Notes under the pieces: generated by a model
Databases searched by the model: none
Told to the model about the DNA's origin: nothing
Seen by the model: the letters and a program-made list of their open reading frames with translations, nothing else
DNA from: a virus
Direction: 5' to 3' (one strand)
IMG/VR virus record: IMGVR_UViG_3300025646_000284
Location: 1-27,010 of that record
Length of the DNA stretch: 27,010 bases
Translations under genes and position numbers: made by a program
Part shown: piece by piece, positions 7,530-14,783 of the stretch
Numbering within the stretch: the stretch's first letter is position 1
Layout of the letters: every line of letters begins with the position of its first letter

Positions 7530-7545
7530 TTACACATATTTGTAA
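7530..7545 (+). promoter_or_regulatory. Conserved inverted repeat before dioxygenase 1
   Basis: TTACA-CATATT-TGTAA is a 5-bp inverted repeat ending three bases before the ATG. The same sequence precedes the second dioxygenase (9217-9232), within a block from ATATTTTACAC to the start codon that is identical in both. It may be an operator or translational control site; it also overlaps AT-rich promoter-like sequence. Confidence 0.45.
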
Positions 7546-7548
7546 CAA

Positions 7549-8583
7549 ATGAAGACTAGATCATTAAAAAATTATAGAGCATCCGTTGGTGTTGAAGCTT
7601 ATGACATTGATTGGAATTGTCAAGAGGAGTTGTTAGAACTTGGAAGACTATGTGCGTCTCAGTGCATTGTTTTCTTAGAGGAAAACATCACAACAGAAAA
7701 CTTATTTAATGTGATGAGTAAGTGGGGCGATCCCAGTAGAGCTTTTACTCATGAATACATTGTAAATAAAAAACTAACAGGTAGGCACTGGAGGGAAATC
7801 CTTGTAAATCTTGCTTACGTTAGTAACGCAGCTGGCAAAAATCTGAGTCAAGGAATTGCATACGTTAGTTACAAAGAAAATGAGAAAGGAAAACCAGAAG
7901 GGATGTTCCAAAATGGAGAATTAAATTGGCACAGCGATCAATGCGCTCTAGATGATGGTCAAAGAATAATCGGTCTCAAGGGTGTTAGTGATACGGAAAA
8001 TAGCCAAACTCAGTTTCTCTGTACGCATGATGCTTACGAATCCTTAAGTTCTGACATGCAGAGTATGATCAAAGAACTTGTGGTGAAACATAGGTGGATT
8101 GATCATGTTATGGCTCCAGGATTGAGTGATATTCAATCATTATTAGCGCACTATAACATGGTCCCTCTTGATGGGATGGAAACTTCTTTGTATAGTGAAA
8201 CTGCTTCTGGTTTGCCTGGAATTAAACTACCCACCCATTCATTTGATGGTTTTGTCGGTATGCCAAGAGAAGAAAGTAATAGAATATTGATGGAGATTGG
8301 AGGGGTAATTTTCCAAGACAAGTATGTTTACACTCATGATTGGAACGATGGTCAAGTAGTTTTTATGGATCAAGAAATTACTCTTCATAAGAGACCAACA
8401 AACATTGAATCTGGTAATAAAAGAACAATGGCCAGATCAGTATTTTATGTCAACAAACTTTATGATTCTCCAAAGTCTAAAAAAGTTGAAAAGGTAAGGT
8501 ATAATGGATCTTTCTACGACATCGAAGACTTTGTTACACTTGTTGATGAAGACCGCAAACAAAGGTATTATGCAACCACTTGA
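7549..8583 (+). CDS. TauD/TfdA-type Fe(II)/2-oxoglutarate dioxygenase, paralogue 1, 344 aa
   Basis: Predicted non-haem iron oxygenase coupling oxidation of a small substrate to 2-oxoglutarate decarboxylation. The iron triad is visible: His128 and Asp130 in NWHSDQC, and His280 in ITLHKRP. Arg292 or Arg296 downstream is placed to bind 2-oxoglutarate. Length and order fit the TauD family. The substrate cannot be read from sequence. A second copy with the same residue numbering lies at 9236. The N-terminal 27 residues and the stretch 120-190 are nearly identical between copies, whereas residues 45-115 and the C-terminus differ. Leader and start are also shared, so both copies are probably regulated alike. 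Confidence 0.85.
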   Translation: MKTRSLKNYRASVGVEAYDIDWNCQEELLELGRLCASQCIVFLEENITTENLFNVMSKWGDPSRAFTHEYIVNKKLTGRHWREILVNLAYVSNAAGKNLSQGIAYVSYKENEKGKPEGMFQNGELNWHSDQCALDDGQRIIGLKGVSDTENSQTQFLCTHDAYESLSSDMQSMIKELVVKHRWIDHVMAPGLSDIQSLLAHYNMVPLDGMETSLYSETASGLPGIKLPTHSFDGFVGMPREESNRILMEIGGVIFQDKYVYTHDWNDGQVVFMDQEITLHKRPTNIESGNKRTMARSVFYVNKLYDSPKSKKVEKVRYNGSFYDIEDFVTLVDEDRKQRYYATT

Positions 8584-8653
8584 TGAGCTGCACACTAATC
8601 ATACCAAAACTCTTGTTAATCTGACATAGTGGCTTTGTTGAGCCCCAAACATT

Positions 8654-9202
8654 ATGGAAAAGTGGGAAGTCTACGCTGAAGGAACCTTCAATAACATGAG
8701 GGGGAACATTCACAACTGGAACCGATCATTTGATGACAAACGAAAGATCTCCCGTGACTTTTACTACGGGGTATTTGATGCAGGCAATCCCAATCCGTTG
8801 GGGTTGATCAGTGAACAAGCTCTGGAGAATCAACTCACAAAAAAGTATAGGCTAAACACCTGGGATCACTACCATTCTCCTCAATTTGTGGGTAGGATGA
8901 TTGCAGAAAATGCAGACAAGTATCTGGAGGATTATGAGGCGTTCAAGAGGATCTTCCTGGTCTGCACACAACAAATCTGTGTGACTAAAAAAGAGAATGA
9001 GAACCTCTCTTTTCTCACTGCACCTGATAAAGATGATTACAAAGTTCTTGTACCCACAAACCTAAAGTACAACCATCTCGGTATCAAACTGTATCAGAGA
9101 GAAGAGGGTAAAGTAAGGTGGAAGAACTCCTATCCCGTTGATACCAACATCCTTGACATTCCTGAAGATCTGTTAGAATACGAAAAAAAGTATCTAGTAT
9201 AA
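8654..9202 (+). CDS. Hypothetical protein between the dioxygenases, 182 aa
   Basis: Unknown function. The N-terminus is rich in Asn, Arg and aromatic residues (FNNMRGNIHNWNRSFDDKRK) and the middle has TWDHYHSPQFVGRMIAE and FLVCTQQICV, which may form a buried strand. No signal peptide or known motif. Codon use is less AT-rich than in the flanking dioxygenases, suggesting a different origin. Upstream (8584-8653) is a 70-base gap containing GCTGCACACTAATC, a likely remnant of the promoter cassette found after 13.7 kb. Confidence 0.7.
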   Translation: MEKWEVYAEGTFNNMRGNIHNWNRSFDDKRKISRDFYYGVFDAGNPNPLGLISEQALENQLTKKYRLNTWDHYHSPQFVGRMIAENADKYLEDYEAFKRIFLVCTQQICVTKKENENLSFLTAPDKDDYKVLVPTNLKYNHLGIKLYQREEGKVRWKNSYPVDTNILDIPEDLLEYEKKYLV

Positions 9203-9216
9203 AAAGACTACATATT

Positions 9217-9232
9217 TTACACATATTTGTAA
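9217..9232 (+). promoter_or_regulatory. Conserved inverted repeat before dioxygenase 2
   Basis: Same TTACA-CATATT-TGTAA element as at 7530-7545, again three bases before the ATG. It shows that the duplication included the leader. Confidence 0.45.
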
Positions 9233-9235
9233 CAA

Positions 9236-10282
9236 ATGAAGACTAAATCATTGCAAAATTATAGTGCATCTGTTGGTGTTGAAGCTTATGACATTGATTG
9301 GAATTGTGCAGAAGAACTCCTAGAATTAGGGAGGTTGTGTGCTTCTCAATGTGTAGTGTTTGTGAATGAAGAAGTGCCTATAGAAACACTTTATAAAACA
9401 ATGATGGAGTGGGGTGATGCTAGTAGAGCTTTCATTCATAATGCTGTCATTTCAAAACAACTTCAAGGTAGGCATTGGAGAGAAATCCTCTTAAACTTAG
9501 GTTACATCAATAGAGACATTGATGAAAAGTTTAAGGGTGCAATGAGTATGGTCAGTTATAAGAGGGATGAGAAAGATAGGCCAAAAGGTATTTTTCAAAA
9601 TGGAGAATTGAATTGGCACAGCGATCAATGTGCATTTGATGATGGTCAAAGAATAATCGGCCTTAAGAGTGTTAGTGATACCGAAAATAGCCAAACTCAG
9701 TTTCTTTGTACTCACGATGGCTATGAATCTCTAAGTTCCGACATGCAGAGTATGATTAAAGAACTTGTGGTGAAACATAGGTGGATTGATCACTCATTAG
9801 CTCCTGGGTTAAATCACTCTCAAACTTTATTGATCCACTACAACTCTGTGCCCATTGATGGAATGGAAACCAAATTTTATAGAGAAACTTGTACTGGTTT
9901 GTCTGGTATAAAACTTCCTGTGAATAGCTTCGATGGATTTGTGGGAATGTCTATGGAAGAGAGTAATAAAGTGATGGAGGAGATAAACAAGTCAGTTTAT
10001 AAGGAAGAATACGTTTATACACAAAATTGGAACGATGGTCAAGTAGTTTTTATGGATCAAGAAATTACTCTACATAGAAGACCAACAAACATAGAGGATG
10101 GTAACAAAAGAACTATGATGAGAGTCATTTCCTATCTCAATAAATTATTTGATAATGAACAGTCCAAGATACTTGATAAAATAAGGTATAATGGAGAATA
10201 CTATGATCAAACTGATTTTCTCAAGTTAGTTGATAACGATCGAAAAAGTAGATTTTTGTTAGAAACCACTGAAATTAAATGA
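9236..10282 (+). CDS. TauD/TfdA-type Fe(II)/2-oxoglutarate dioxygenase, paralogue 2, 348 aa
   Basis: Second copy of the dioxygenase. Iron ligands are His128, Asp130 and His280, at exactly the same residue numbers as in copy 1, so both are intact and probably active. The core around the HxD motif (NGELNWHSDQCAFDDGQRII and onward to KHRWIDH) is nearly identical to copy 1 at protein level and close at DNA level, while the flanking thirds have diverged. That suggests gene conversion or strong selection on the active site with altered substrate specificity. The stop overlaps the next gene as ATGA. Confidence 0.85.
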   Translation: MKTKSLQNYSASVGVEAYDIDWNCAEELLELGRLCASQCVVFVNEEVPIETLYKTMMEWGDASRAFIHNAVISKQLQGRHWREILLNLGYINRDIDEKFKGAMSMVSYKRDEKDRPKGIFQNGELNWHSDQCAFDDGQRIIGLKSVSDTENSQTQFLCTHDGYESLSSDMQSMIKELVVKHRWIDHSLAPGLNHSQTLLIHYNSVPIDGMETKFYRETCTGLSGIKLPVNSFDGFVGMSMEESNKVMEEINKSVYKEEYVYTQNWNDGQVVFMDQEITLHRRPTNIEDGNKRTMMRVISYLNKLFDNEQSKILDKIRYNGEYYDQTDFLKLVDNDRKSRFLLETTEIK

Positions 10283-10674
10283 TTTTTCCAAACGAAACTA
10301 TCCTCGATCCTGATAACGGGCCTAGTGGATTTGCTACACCAGACTTTACCATGGCTGCAGTTCCCTTTACAAGTTCTGGTGAGTATGTTCTGATTGTTGA
10401 TGGGAAACACCATGAGTATTGCAAAGATCGCAAGACTGCCGAGATTAAATTAGAACAACTCTGGAAGGCGACACGAAAAGGGCAGAAGGGTACTAAGACA
10501 CCTGTGCAGCCAAAATCGCAAAAAAAGGCGAAAACGCCTAGTGGCCGCAAGGGATCTCAAGGGTCAAAACCCAAGGCCACCAAGGGTTCCACCACCAAAC
10601 CCAAATCTAAGAGTGTGACAGTCAAGAAACCGCACACTCTTCACCCAAATCCCCTGCTTGACGCATTAAGTTAG
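10279..10674 (+). CDS. Protein with long Lys/Ser/Thr-rich basic tail, 131 aa
   Basis: Unknown function. Residues 1-75 form a small domain (GEYVLIVDGKHHEYCKDRK, then AEIKLEQLWKATRKG). From about residue 74 the protein is low-complexity and highly basic (KGQKGTKTPVQPKSQKK and similar repeats of K, G, S, T, P) up to VKKPHTLHPNP. Such histone-like tails bind nucleic acid nonspecifically, so a DNA-compacting or nucleoid-binding role is possible. It is coupled to the dioxygenase by a 4-base overlap. Confidence 0.7.
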   Translation: MIFPNETILDPDNGPSGFATPDFTMAAVPFTSSGEYVLIVDGKHHEYCKDRKTAEIKLEQLWKATRKGQKGTKTPVQPKSQKKAKTPSGRKGSQGSKPKATKGSTTKPKSKSVTVKKPHTLHPNPLLDALS

Positions 10675-10676
10675 CT

Positions 10677-10904
10677 ATGTTGGTAAAGACTATGACTACT
10701 AAAACAAAACGGGTTTCCGTTGTTCCCCTGTCCAGTAAAGCTAAGAACCGATTCCATAACATTATGGATCAGTTCCACATGTGTACTGTAGAACAAGAAA
10801 AGGTGATTGATGGTGTACCTCACCTCTTTCTAGTTTCTATGAACAAAATGTACTGTTTTTGGGTTCCTGTCAAGGGTAACGAACACTGGAAGATTGAACG
10901 GTGA
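10677..10904 (+). CDS. Small hypothetical protein, 75 aa
   Basis: Unknown function. ATG 10677 follows the previous TAG closely; a second in-frame ATG at 10692 is possible. A basic N-terminus (TTKTKRVSVVPLSSKAKNRF) is followed by a beta-rich part (PHLFLVSMNKMYCFWVPV). The stop overlaps the GTG of the next gene. Confidence 0.6.
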   Translation: MLVKTMTTKTKRVSVVPLSSKAKNRFHNIMDQFHMCTVEQEKVIDGVPHLFLVSMNKMYCFWVPVKGNEHWKIER

Positions 10905-11188
10905 CTATAGAACTCTTCCACAAAGCCCCAGACGGTTATCATTATGAACAAGAAAAAAACTTTAAGAGGAATGTTACTGCTATCTGGTTGCATCATCATC
11001 AGCGGTATGACTATAATCTCGGAAAACCTGTTAAAACCATCTGGGGATTTTACAACACCAAAACAAAACAATTCCACGCCCCAGTTAATAGTAGCACAGT
11101 GGGTAGTGTAGTACGAATTGAAGATACCAGACCATACACGGCTATGCCACTAAAACTTTCTCCTCTTGAGTCATTTTTTCATGATTAA
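10901..11188 (+). CDS. Hypothetical protein, 95 aa, GTG start
   Basis: Unknown function. GTG at 10901 overlaps the upstream TGA. Features: HKAPDGYHYEQEKN, a His cluster IWLHHHQRYDY, then KTIWGFYNTKTKQFHAPV. The His cluster might bind metal but there is no recognisable family. It overlaps the following start by 8 bases. Confidence 0.6.
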   Translation: MTIELFHKAPDGYHYEQEKNFKRNVTAIWLHHHQRYDYNLGKPVKTIWGFYNTKTKQFHAPVNSSTVGSVVRIEDTRPYTAMPLKLSPLESFFHD

Positions 11189-11357
11189 AACTAAGAAACA
11201 ACTCATCAAGTATCTAGAAAACTATCATGAATCCAGGTGTTCAGATCTTGCATCTGAAGGAAGAGATGCTGATGCTATGTCAATCTACGAAGAGATTGTT
11301 ATAGATGGGGAAGACCCCGATTCATACCTTTTTATTTCTCTCCACAAAGTATTATGA
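11181..11357 (+). CDS. Small acidic helical protein, 58 aa
   Basis: Unknown function. ATG 11181 overlaps the preceding stop; an in-frame TTG at 11166 is less likely. The product begins MIKTKKQLIKYLENYHESR and has an acidic centre (EGRDADAMSIYEEIVIDGEDPD). Coupled to the next gene by ATGA. Confidence 0.55.
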   Translation: MIKTKKQLIKYLENYHESRCSDLASEGRDADAMSIYEEIVIDGEDPDSYLFISLHKVL

Positions 11358-11737
11358 AGTACAAAGTTTCTTGGAGCTCTCCTCGTCAGGGTATCCAAAC
11401 CACCACTGTCGATGCACTCAATCCTTTCGCAGCTAGAGAACAGGTTGAGTCCATGTATGCACATCTTGACGGATTTAGTTTCATTTCAACCTCTCCAGTA
11501 TTTGAAGAGGAAGAGTACGAAAGTTCTTATGGTTCGGAACCATCTCGCAGTGAATCTGGTGGTGGGGATGATGACTTCAGTACGGTAATCGGTGGGGCAA
11601 GTTTCTTCTTGGCTGGGTGTGCAATTCTATGGGGATTGTTCACACTTCCATCAGGTATTGCTGCTATGGCCGTCGGTGGAGCTGTTGGTTGGATTGGGTG
11701 GAAAGTTGCTTGTTGGTTGAGTGACAGAGGTTGGTGA
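11354..11737 (+). CDS. Two-helix membrane protein, 127 aa
   Basis: Residues 1-50 form a soluble domain (KYKVSWSSPRQGIQT, then NPFAAREQVESMYAH). Residues 51-75 are an acidic Ser/Gly linker. Two hydrophobic segments follow at about 77-97 (FFLAGCAILWGLFTL) and 101-122 (AAMAVGGAVGWIGWKVACWL), with a short polar tail. It is probably an inner-membrane protein with its sensing or binding domain in the cytoplasm. The role is unknown; superinfection exclusion is one possibility for small phage membrane proteins but is only a guess. Confidence 0.7.
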   Translation: MKYKVSWSSPRQGIQTTTVDALNPFAAREQVESMYAHLDGFSFISTSPVFEEEEYESSYGSEPSRSESGGGDDDFSTVIGGASFFLAGCAILWGLFTLPSGIAAMAVGGAVGWIGWKVACWLSDRGW

Positions 11738-12117
11738 TGGATTATGTTACACCCACACATCAAGAGATTCTTGATGTTGTTCGACAATCGAACTTTATGG
11801 TATTTGTGGACAATCATAAAGTTTGTAAAACTCGAAAGTATGATGGCTATGTCATCACAAAAATAAATCATCTCAACCAATCTGGGAGGAACGAGTTTGT
11901 AATCTGTGCCGATGTTATTCAAACAAATTATACAGATTGGCAAGGTGAATTGAATCGTACTATTGCACATGAGGCTATTCATGTGTCACAGGCCTGCAAA
12001 TCCAATGATGGTTACATCAGACCTCTTGGATTTAGGGATGATGTTGAGAAAGAATCTTTTGCTGTTCAAGATCAACCTAGAGAGGTTCTTCGCATCATCA
12101 AAAAGTATTGTCTTTAA
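11737..12117 (+). CDS. Zinc metallopeptidase-like protein, 126 aa
   Basis: The motif AHEAIHVSQ gives a HExxH zinc site at His78, Glu79 and His82. Downstream, EKESFAVQDQ resembles the E-x-x-A/F-A-x-Q helix that supplies the third zinc ligand in minimal phage and bacterial zincins. Together these support a small zinc-dependent peptidase. No signal peptide, so it would act in the cytoplasm. The start at ATG 11737 overlaps the upstream stop (TGATG); a TTG at 11731 is in frame. It is the last gene before a new promoter at 12119. Confidence 0.75.
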   Translation: MDYVTPTHQEILDVVRQSNFMVFVDNHKVCKTRKYDGYVITKINHLNQSGRNEFVICADVIQTNYTDWQGELNRTIAHEAIHVSQACKSNDGYIRPLGFRDDVEKESFAVQDQPREVLRIIKKYCL

Positions 12118-12118
12118 C

Positions 12119-12147
12119 TTGACAAATCCAAACAAAACATTTACACT
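12119..12147 (+). promoter_or_regulatory. Sigma-70-like promoter
   Basis: TTGACA (12119-12124), a 17-base spacer and TACACT (12142-12147). AAAGGAG overlaps and follows the -10 region and is ~15-20 bases from ATG 12171. It begins a small operon of three genes ended by the terminator at 12788. Confidence 0.6.
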
Positions 12148-12170
12148 AAAGGAGTAGTTTAACACTGAAA

Positions 12171-12413
12171 ATGAAGTATCTCTATCTCGTTGATTATTGG
12201 GTTCCGTTTCCTTCTTCTGAGTATGGTGGCGTAGTTAGTGTCATCGCAGAGAATGATAATGAGTGTCACGATGTTCTCCTAGAATGGCGTGATGAATGTG
12301 AAGATTCTCACGATGGCCGAATCATGGAAAATGTATCCAGGTCTCTGCGATTTGCTCTGGATTCTATTCATGATGATGAGGAATCTCGCGTCGTTGATAG
12401 TTTCACCACATGA
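12171..12413 (+). CDS. Small protein of the MxLYxIxD-type family, 80 aa
   Basis: Unknown function. It resembles the protein at 23247: both begin M-(K)-x-L-Y-hydrophobic-V/I-x-D, have a V-V-x-V/I-A-E/A-x-x-x-x-x-C pattern and then a charged helix. They are probably paralogues. An acidic C-terminal half (EWRDECEDSHDGR, SIHDDEESR) follows. Stop overlaps the next ATG. Confidence 0.65.
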   Translation: MKYLYLVDYWVPFPSSEYGGVVSVIAENDNECHDVLLEWRDECEDSHDGRIMENVSRSLRFALDSIHDDEESRVVDSFTT

Positions 12414-12586
12414 TCAACTTTTGTGGAGATGAGTTCAGTACACTCTATCAAGCCGTAAGGTATTATCAAATCAATAAAACCACGACAGGTAGTAAAGAAT
12501 ACTGGAAATGTGATGAACTTTTGAAAAAACTTTTTCCACATTCTTCTATCAATGGTGTAGAACCAGCATTTAGAACTAATACATAA
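12410..12586 (+). CDS. Small hypothetical protein, 58 aa
   Basis: Unknown function. Coupled to the preceding gene by ATGA. The product begins MINFCGDEFSTLYQAVRYY and has a Lys-rich centre (YWKCDELLKKLFPH). Its coding sequence happens to contain one TTTTCCACA (12532-12540), the DnaA-box sequence clustered at 24.5-24.9 kb. No domain recognised. Confidence 0.55.
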   Translation: MINFCGDEFSTLYQAVRYYQINKTTTGSKEYWKCDELLKKLFPHSSINGVEPAFRTNT

Positions 12587-12606
12587 ATGATAGTTGATTT
12601 GTTAAA

Positions 12607-12777
12607 ATGACTGATTCAAACTTTTATGATCCTGAAAAAGCTCATAAACTGCATGTGCAAAAGTTAGAGACAATGAAAACTCTGATGAATAAAATTGCAG
12701 AGAATCCTGAGAGTGTAAAAGTAACTGACATAGAGAAAGCTATAAACTTTTCGAATAATACTGTGACAGGTCAATAA
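12607..12777 (+). CDS. Small helical protein, 56 aa
   Basis: Unknown function. Helical and charged (DPEKAHKLHVQKLETMKTLM, then ESVKVTDIEKAINFSNN). It is the last gene of the 12119 operon; its final codons lie inside a perfect palindrome (12762-12785), immediately before the terminator. Start ATG 12607 follows an AT-rich 20-base gap. Confidence 0.6.
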   Translation: MTDSNFYDPEKAHKLHVQKLETMKTLMNKIAENPESVKVTDIEKAINFSNNTVTGQ

Positions 12778-12785
12778 CTGTCACA
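12762..12785 (+). repeat. Perfect 8-bp palindrome with 8-base spacer
   Basis: TGTGACAG (12762-12769), eight bases, CTGTCACA (12778-12785). It has the same half-site and the same N8 spacing as the palindrome in the promoter cassettes after 13.7 kb and is the most symmetrical example, but there is no TATCTT box 28-29 bases downstream. Confidence 0.6.
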
Positions 12786-12787
12786 AG

Positions 12788-12812
12788 CCCCCCTTTACAG
12801 AGGGGTTTTTTT
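12788..12812 (+). terminator. Rho-independent terminator
   Basis: A CCCCT/AGGGG stem (12790-12794 and 12801-12805) with loop TTACAG, followed by seven T. A flanking CACAA/TTGTG pair can extend the base. It ends the operon started at 12119. Confidence 0.85.
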
Positions 12813-12828
12813 GTGTCATCATGGCTAT

Positions 12829-13743
12829 ATGAAAAACACTCACCTAGAACATCCCGAAGATTCTGCACTCCTGGGTAAGGAATCTGTGCAGGATACTATT
12901 AACTATCTGCGTAACTGTAAGGGTTCTTGCAGTGTGAAATACGATGGTGCTCCCGCTATTGTTTTCGGAACTAATCCTGAGAATGGTAAGAAGTTTGTTG
13001 GTACTAAAAGTGTATTCAACAAGGTAAAAGTTAAGATCAATTATACTCATGCCGACATTGAAAAGAATCACGGCACGAATCCTAAAGTCGCAGCGATTCT
13101 TCATACCTGCCTCGCTACGTTCCCGCAGTTTGATGGGATTTATCAGTGCGATTGGATTGGTTATGGTGGGCAAACATCTTTTACGCCTAATACTCTTACC
13201 TACGATTTTACTGCCGTTCCAGGTATTCTGGACGTTGATGTTGTTGTTGCTCCTCACACACATTATGTTGGAGATTCCATCAAGGAATTGGATGCAGTAT
13301 TTGGTGTCCCTAGTTATCTTTCTGGTCGTTTTCTTGGTATTCATTTTGTAGATGGAAATGCACAATTTACCTCCCGTCGTCGTAGAGTTGATTACATTCT
13401 TGGTCTTGCAAGTGTGGTTAGCAATTTTGTTAAATACCCTGATGCAAAAGAAGTAGCTGCACTCAAAGTTGCAGTCAATAAGTGTATCCGAGAGAATAGT
13501 CCCATTTCTAATGTTCTGAGTGGTAATCTCCTCCTGTTGTTTAACCTGTTGACTCAAGCAAAGATGTATCTCATGGAAGGAATTGAGATCACTGGTGATC
13601 AGGTTGATGCAAAGATTGATTTTGGTGTTGATTTTCTCCCTGGTCATGAGGGTTATGTCCATTGCAACGAATACGGTGCATTTAAGTTAGTTAATCGCCA
13701 GGTATTCTCCCACTATAATTTCACCTTACCCAAGGGTTGGTGA
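12829..13743 (+). CDS. Ligase-type nucleotidyltransferase (KYDG), 304 aa
   Basis: Contains the signature of covalent nucleotidyltransferases (DNA/RNA ligases and capping enzymes): motif I KYDGAPAIVFG with nucleotide-accepting Lys37; a motif III-like DGIYQCDWIGY near residue 103; EGYVHC (motif IV-like) and FKLVNR (motif V-like) near residues 270-290. This set and length match a family common in T4-like cyanophages, annotated as DUF6267 as I recall. Expected activity is an enzyme-adenylate intermediate sealing or modifying nucleic acid ends; the actual substrate is not known. I chose ATG 12829, just after the terminator, because the frame upstream is the terminator itself. The stop overlaps the first promoter cassette. 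Confidence 0.85.
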   Translation: MKNTHLEHPEDSALLGKESVQDTINYLRNCKGSCSVKYDGAPAIVFGTNPENGKKFVGTKSVFNKVKVKINYTHADIEKNHGTNPKVAAILHTCLATFPQFDGIYQCDWIGYGGQTSFTPNTLTYDFTAVPGILDVDVVVAPHTHYVGDSIKELDAVFGVPSYLSGRFLGIHFVDGNAQFTSRRRRVDYILGLASVVSNFVKYPDAKEVAALKVAVNKCIRENSPISNVLSGNLLLLFNLLTQAKMYLMEGIEITGDQVDAKIDFGVDFLPGHEGYVHCNEYGAFKLVNRQVFSHYNFTLPKGW

Positions 13744-13811
13744 CAGTTGAGAGACTGGCCACAGACCCTGCCAGAGGTCGCCTGTGATGGTATTCTAGCC
13801 ATGTTAAGAGG
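13740..13811 (+). promoter_or_regulatory. Promoter cassette 1 (type 1)
   Basis: Palindrome GTGACAG (13740-13746), N8, CTGGCCAC (13755-13762); -35 position CTGCCA; -10 TATTCT (13791-13796); ribosome site AAGAGG (13806-13811) for ATG 13819. The upstream gene's TGA is part of GTGACAG. Confidence 0.75.
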
Positions 13812-13818
13812 TTTCCGC

Positions 13819-14052
13819 ATGACTCACATCATCTCCGAACGCACCACGATGTCACAAGGTATGCCAATCACGGTCACTACGGTGAACGGAATGGATCGCG
13901 TTGAGATCAACAACAAACTGCACGAGATTGGTGACCAGTTGCTGAAACTCAAGATGGAACAACAGTATTATGTTGAGATGCGAAACCAGATTGATCGTCA
14001 GAATGAGATGATTGAAATGGGTGATCTGTTTGATCAACTGTTCGGAGGCTGA
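13819..14052 (+). CDS. Coiled-coil-like protein, 77 aa
   Basis: Start chosen at 13819 because AAGAGG from cassette 1 lies seven bases before it. The C-terminal half is a long charged helix (RVEINNKLHEIGDQLLKLKM, then QIDRQNEMIEMGDLFDQL), with hydrophobic residues spaced as in a coiled coil, so it probably dimerises. The N-terminus is polar (MTHIISERTTMSQ). Function unknown. Confidence 0.7.
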   Translation: MTHIISERTTMSQGMPITVTTVNGMDRVEINNKLHEIGDQLLKLKMEQQYYVEMRNQIDRQNEMIEMGDLFDQLFGG

Positions 14053-14055
14053 ATC

Positions 14056-14304
14056 TTGACTCGTACTCTTTTTGAACTTCGTAAATCTGTAGAGAATCTT
14101 ATTCAACAACAGGGTGGATCTGCACCTGTTGCTGCATGGATCTACACTAAAGAAGATGTAATGGACTATCCTGATGATGATGTTAATGTAACTGAATCTG
14201 TCGCATACAAGGTGATCGAAAATCTTGATGATTATGATCACATCTATACAGAAATCTTTGACTGTATTGAGGAAGAACTCCGCCAACTGAGTGTACTTAA
14301 ATGA
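14056..14304 (+). CDS. Acidic hypothetical protein, 82 aa, TTG start
   Basis: TTG at 14056 is the likely start: GGAGG at 14044-14048 is seven bases upstream and the next ATG would remove a third of the protein. The product is acidic (YPDDDVNVTE, NLDDYDHIYTEIFDCIEEEL) with a basic N-terminal helix (LFELRKSVENLIQQQ). Function unknown. ATGA overlap with the next gene. Confidence 0.65.
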   Translation: MTRTLFELRKSVENLIQQQGGSAPVAAWIYTKEDVMDYPDDDVNVTESVAYKVIENLDDYDHIYTEIFDCIEEELRQLSVLK

Positions 14305-14564
14305 CTTACTCTAATCTATCCAAAATCCGTCCCAAGTTGCGGACTCAAGGTAACATCACTGGCAACTTCGGTCGTCCTAAAAGTAAAGCAGGATCGACTC
14401 TGAATGATCTAGGTGTGACCAAAGCTGAAGTGGTTAAGTGTATGAATCAAGATGAGTATTTGAATCGACTTTGGTACGCATTTGATCACACTGATGATGA
14501 CAAACTGAAACAATTCGTTTATACTGAAATCAAGAAGATTCACATCCAACGAGGTACTTGGTGA
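14301..14564 (+). CDS. Hypothetical protein, 87 aa
   Basis: Unknown function. The N-terminus is basic and Gly-rich (SKIRPKLRTQGNITGNFGRP) and the C-terminal half is helical (EVVKCMNQDEYLNRLWYAF, KQFVYTEIKKIHIQRG). It could bind nucleic acid on charge, but no motif proves it. It shares its last base with the next ATG. Confidence 0.65.
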   Translation: MTYSNLSKIRPKLRTQGNITGNFGRPKSKAGSTLNDLGVTKAEVVKCMNQDEYLNRLWYAFDHTDDDKLKQFVYTEIKKIHIQRGTW

Positions 14565-14776
14565 TGAGCCGTTACAACTTTAGTGACAAGTCCTGGGGTT
14601 ACATTCTCGGAACACTTGCTGGTGTTCTGATTGTAGCTTTTCTTGCTCTCGCATTTCAATCTTGGTTGCTCGGACTGATCCTATCTTGGTTCGGAGTTAA
14701 TTTTAGTTTCTGGCAATGTTTTGCGATTGTGTTCCTCACAAACTCTATCCTTGGTGCTGCAAAGAGCAATAATTGA
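14564..14776 (+). CDS. Small membrane protein, two helices, 70 aa
   Basis: Two hydrophobic segments at about residues 12-40 (ILGTLAGVLIVAFLALAF and on) and 47-65 (FSFWQCFAIVFLTNSILG), with a short basic C-terminus. It is likely an inner-membrane or thylakoid-membrane hairpin. Start ATG 14564 overlaps the upstream TGA. Function unknown. Confidence 0.7.
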   Translation: MSRYNFSDKSWGYILGTLAGVLIVAFLALAFQSWLLGLILSWFGVNFSFWQCFAIVFLTNSILGAAKSNN

Positions 14777-14783
14777 TCTGAGT

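Noticed and set aside
12844-13662. Long open frame on the - strand (272 codons)
   Set aside because: It lies exactly opposite the ligase-type gene with its clear motifs; the - frame has no recognisable domain and no ribosome site.
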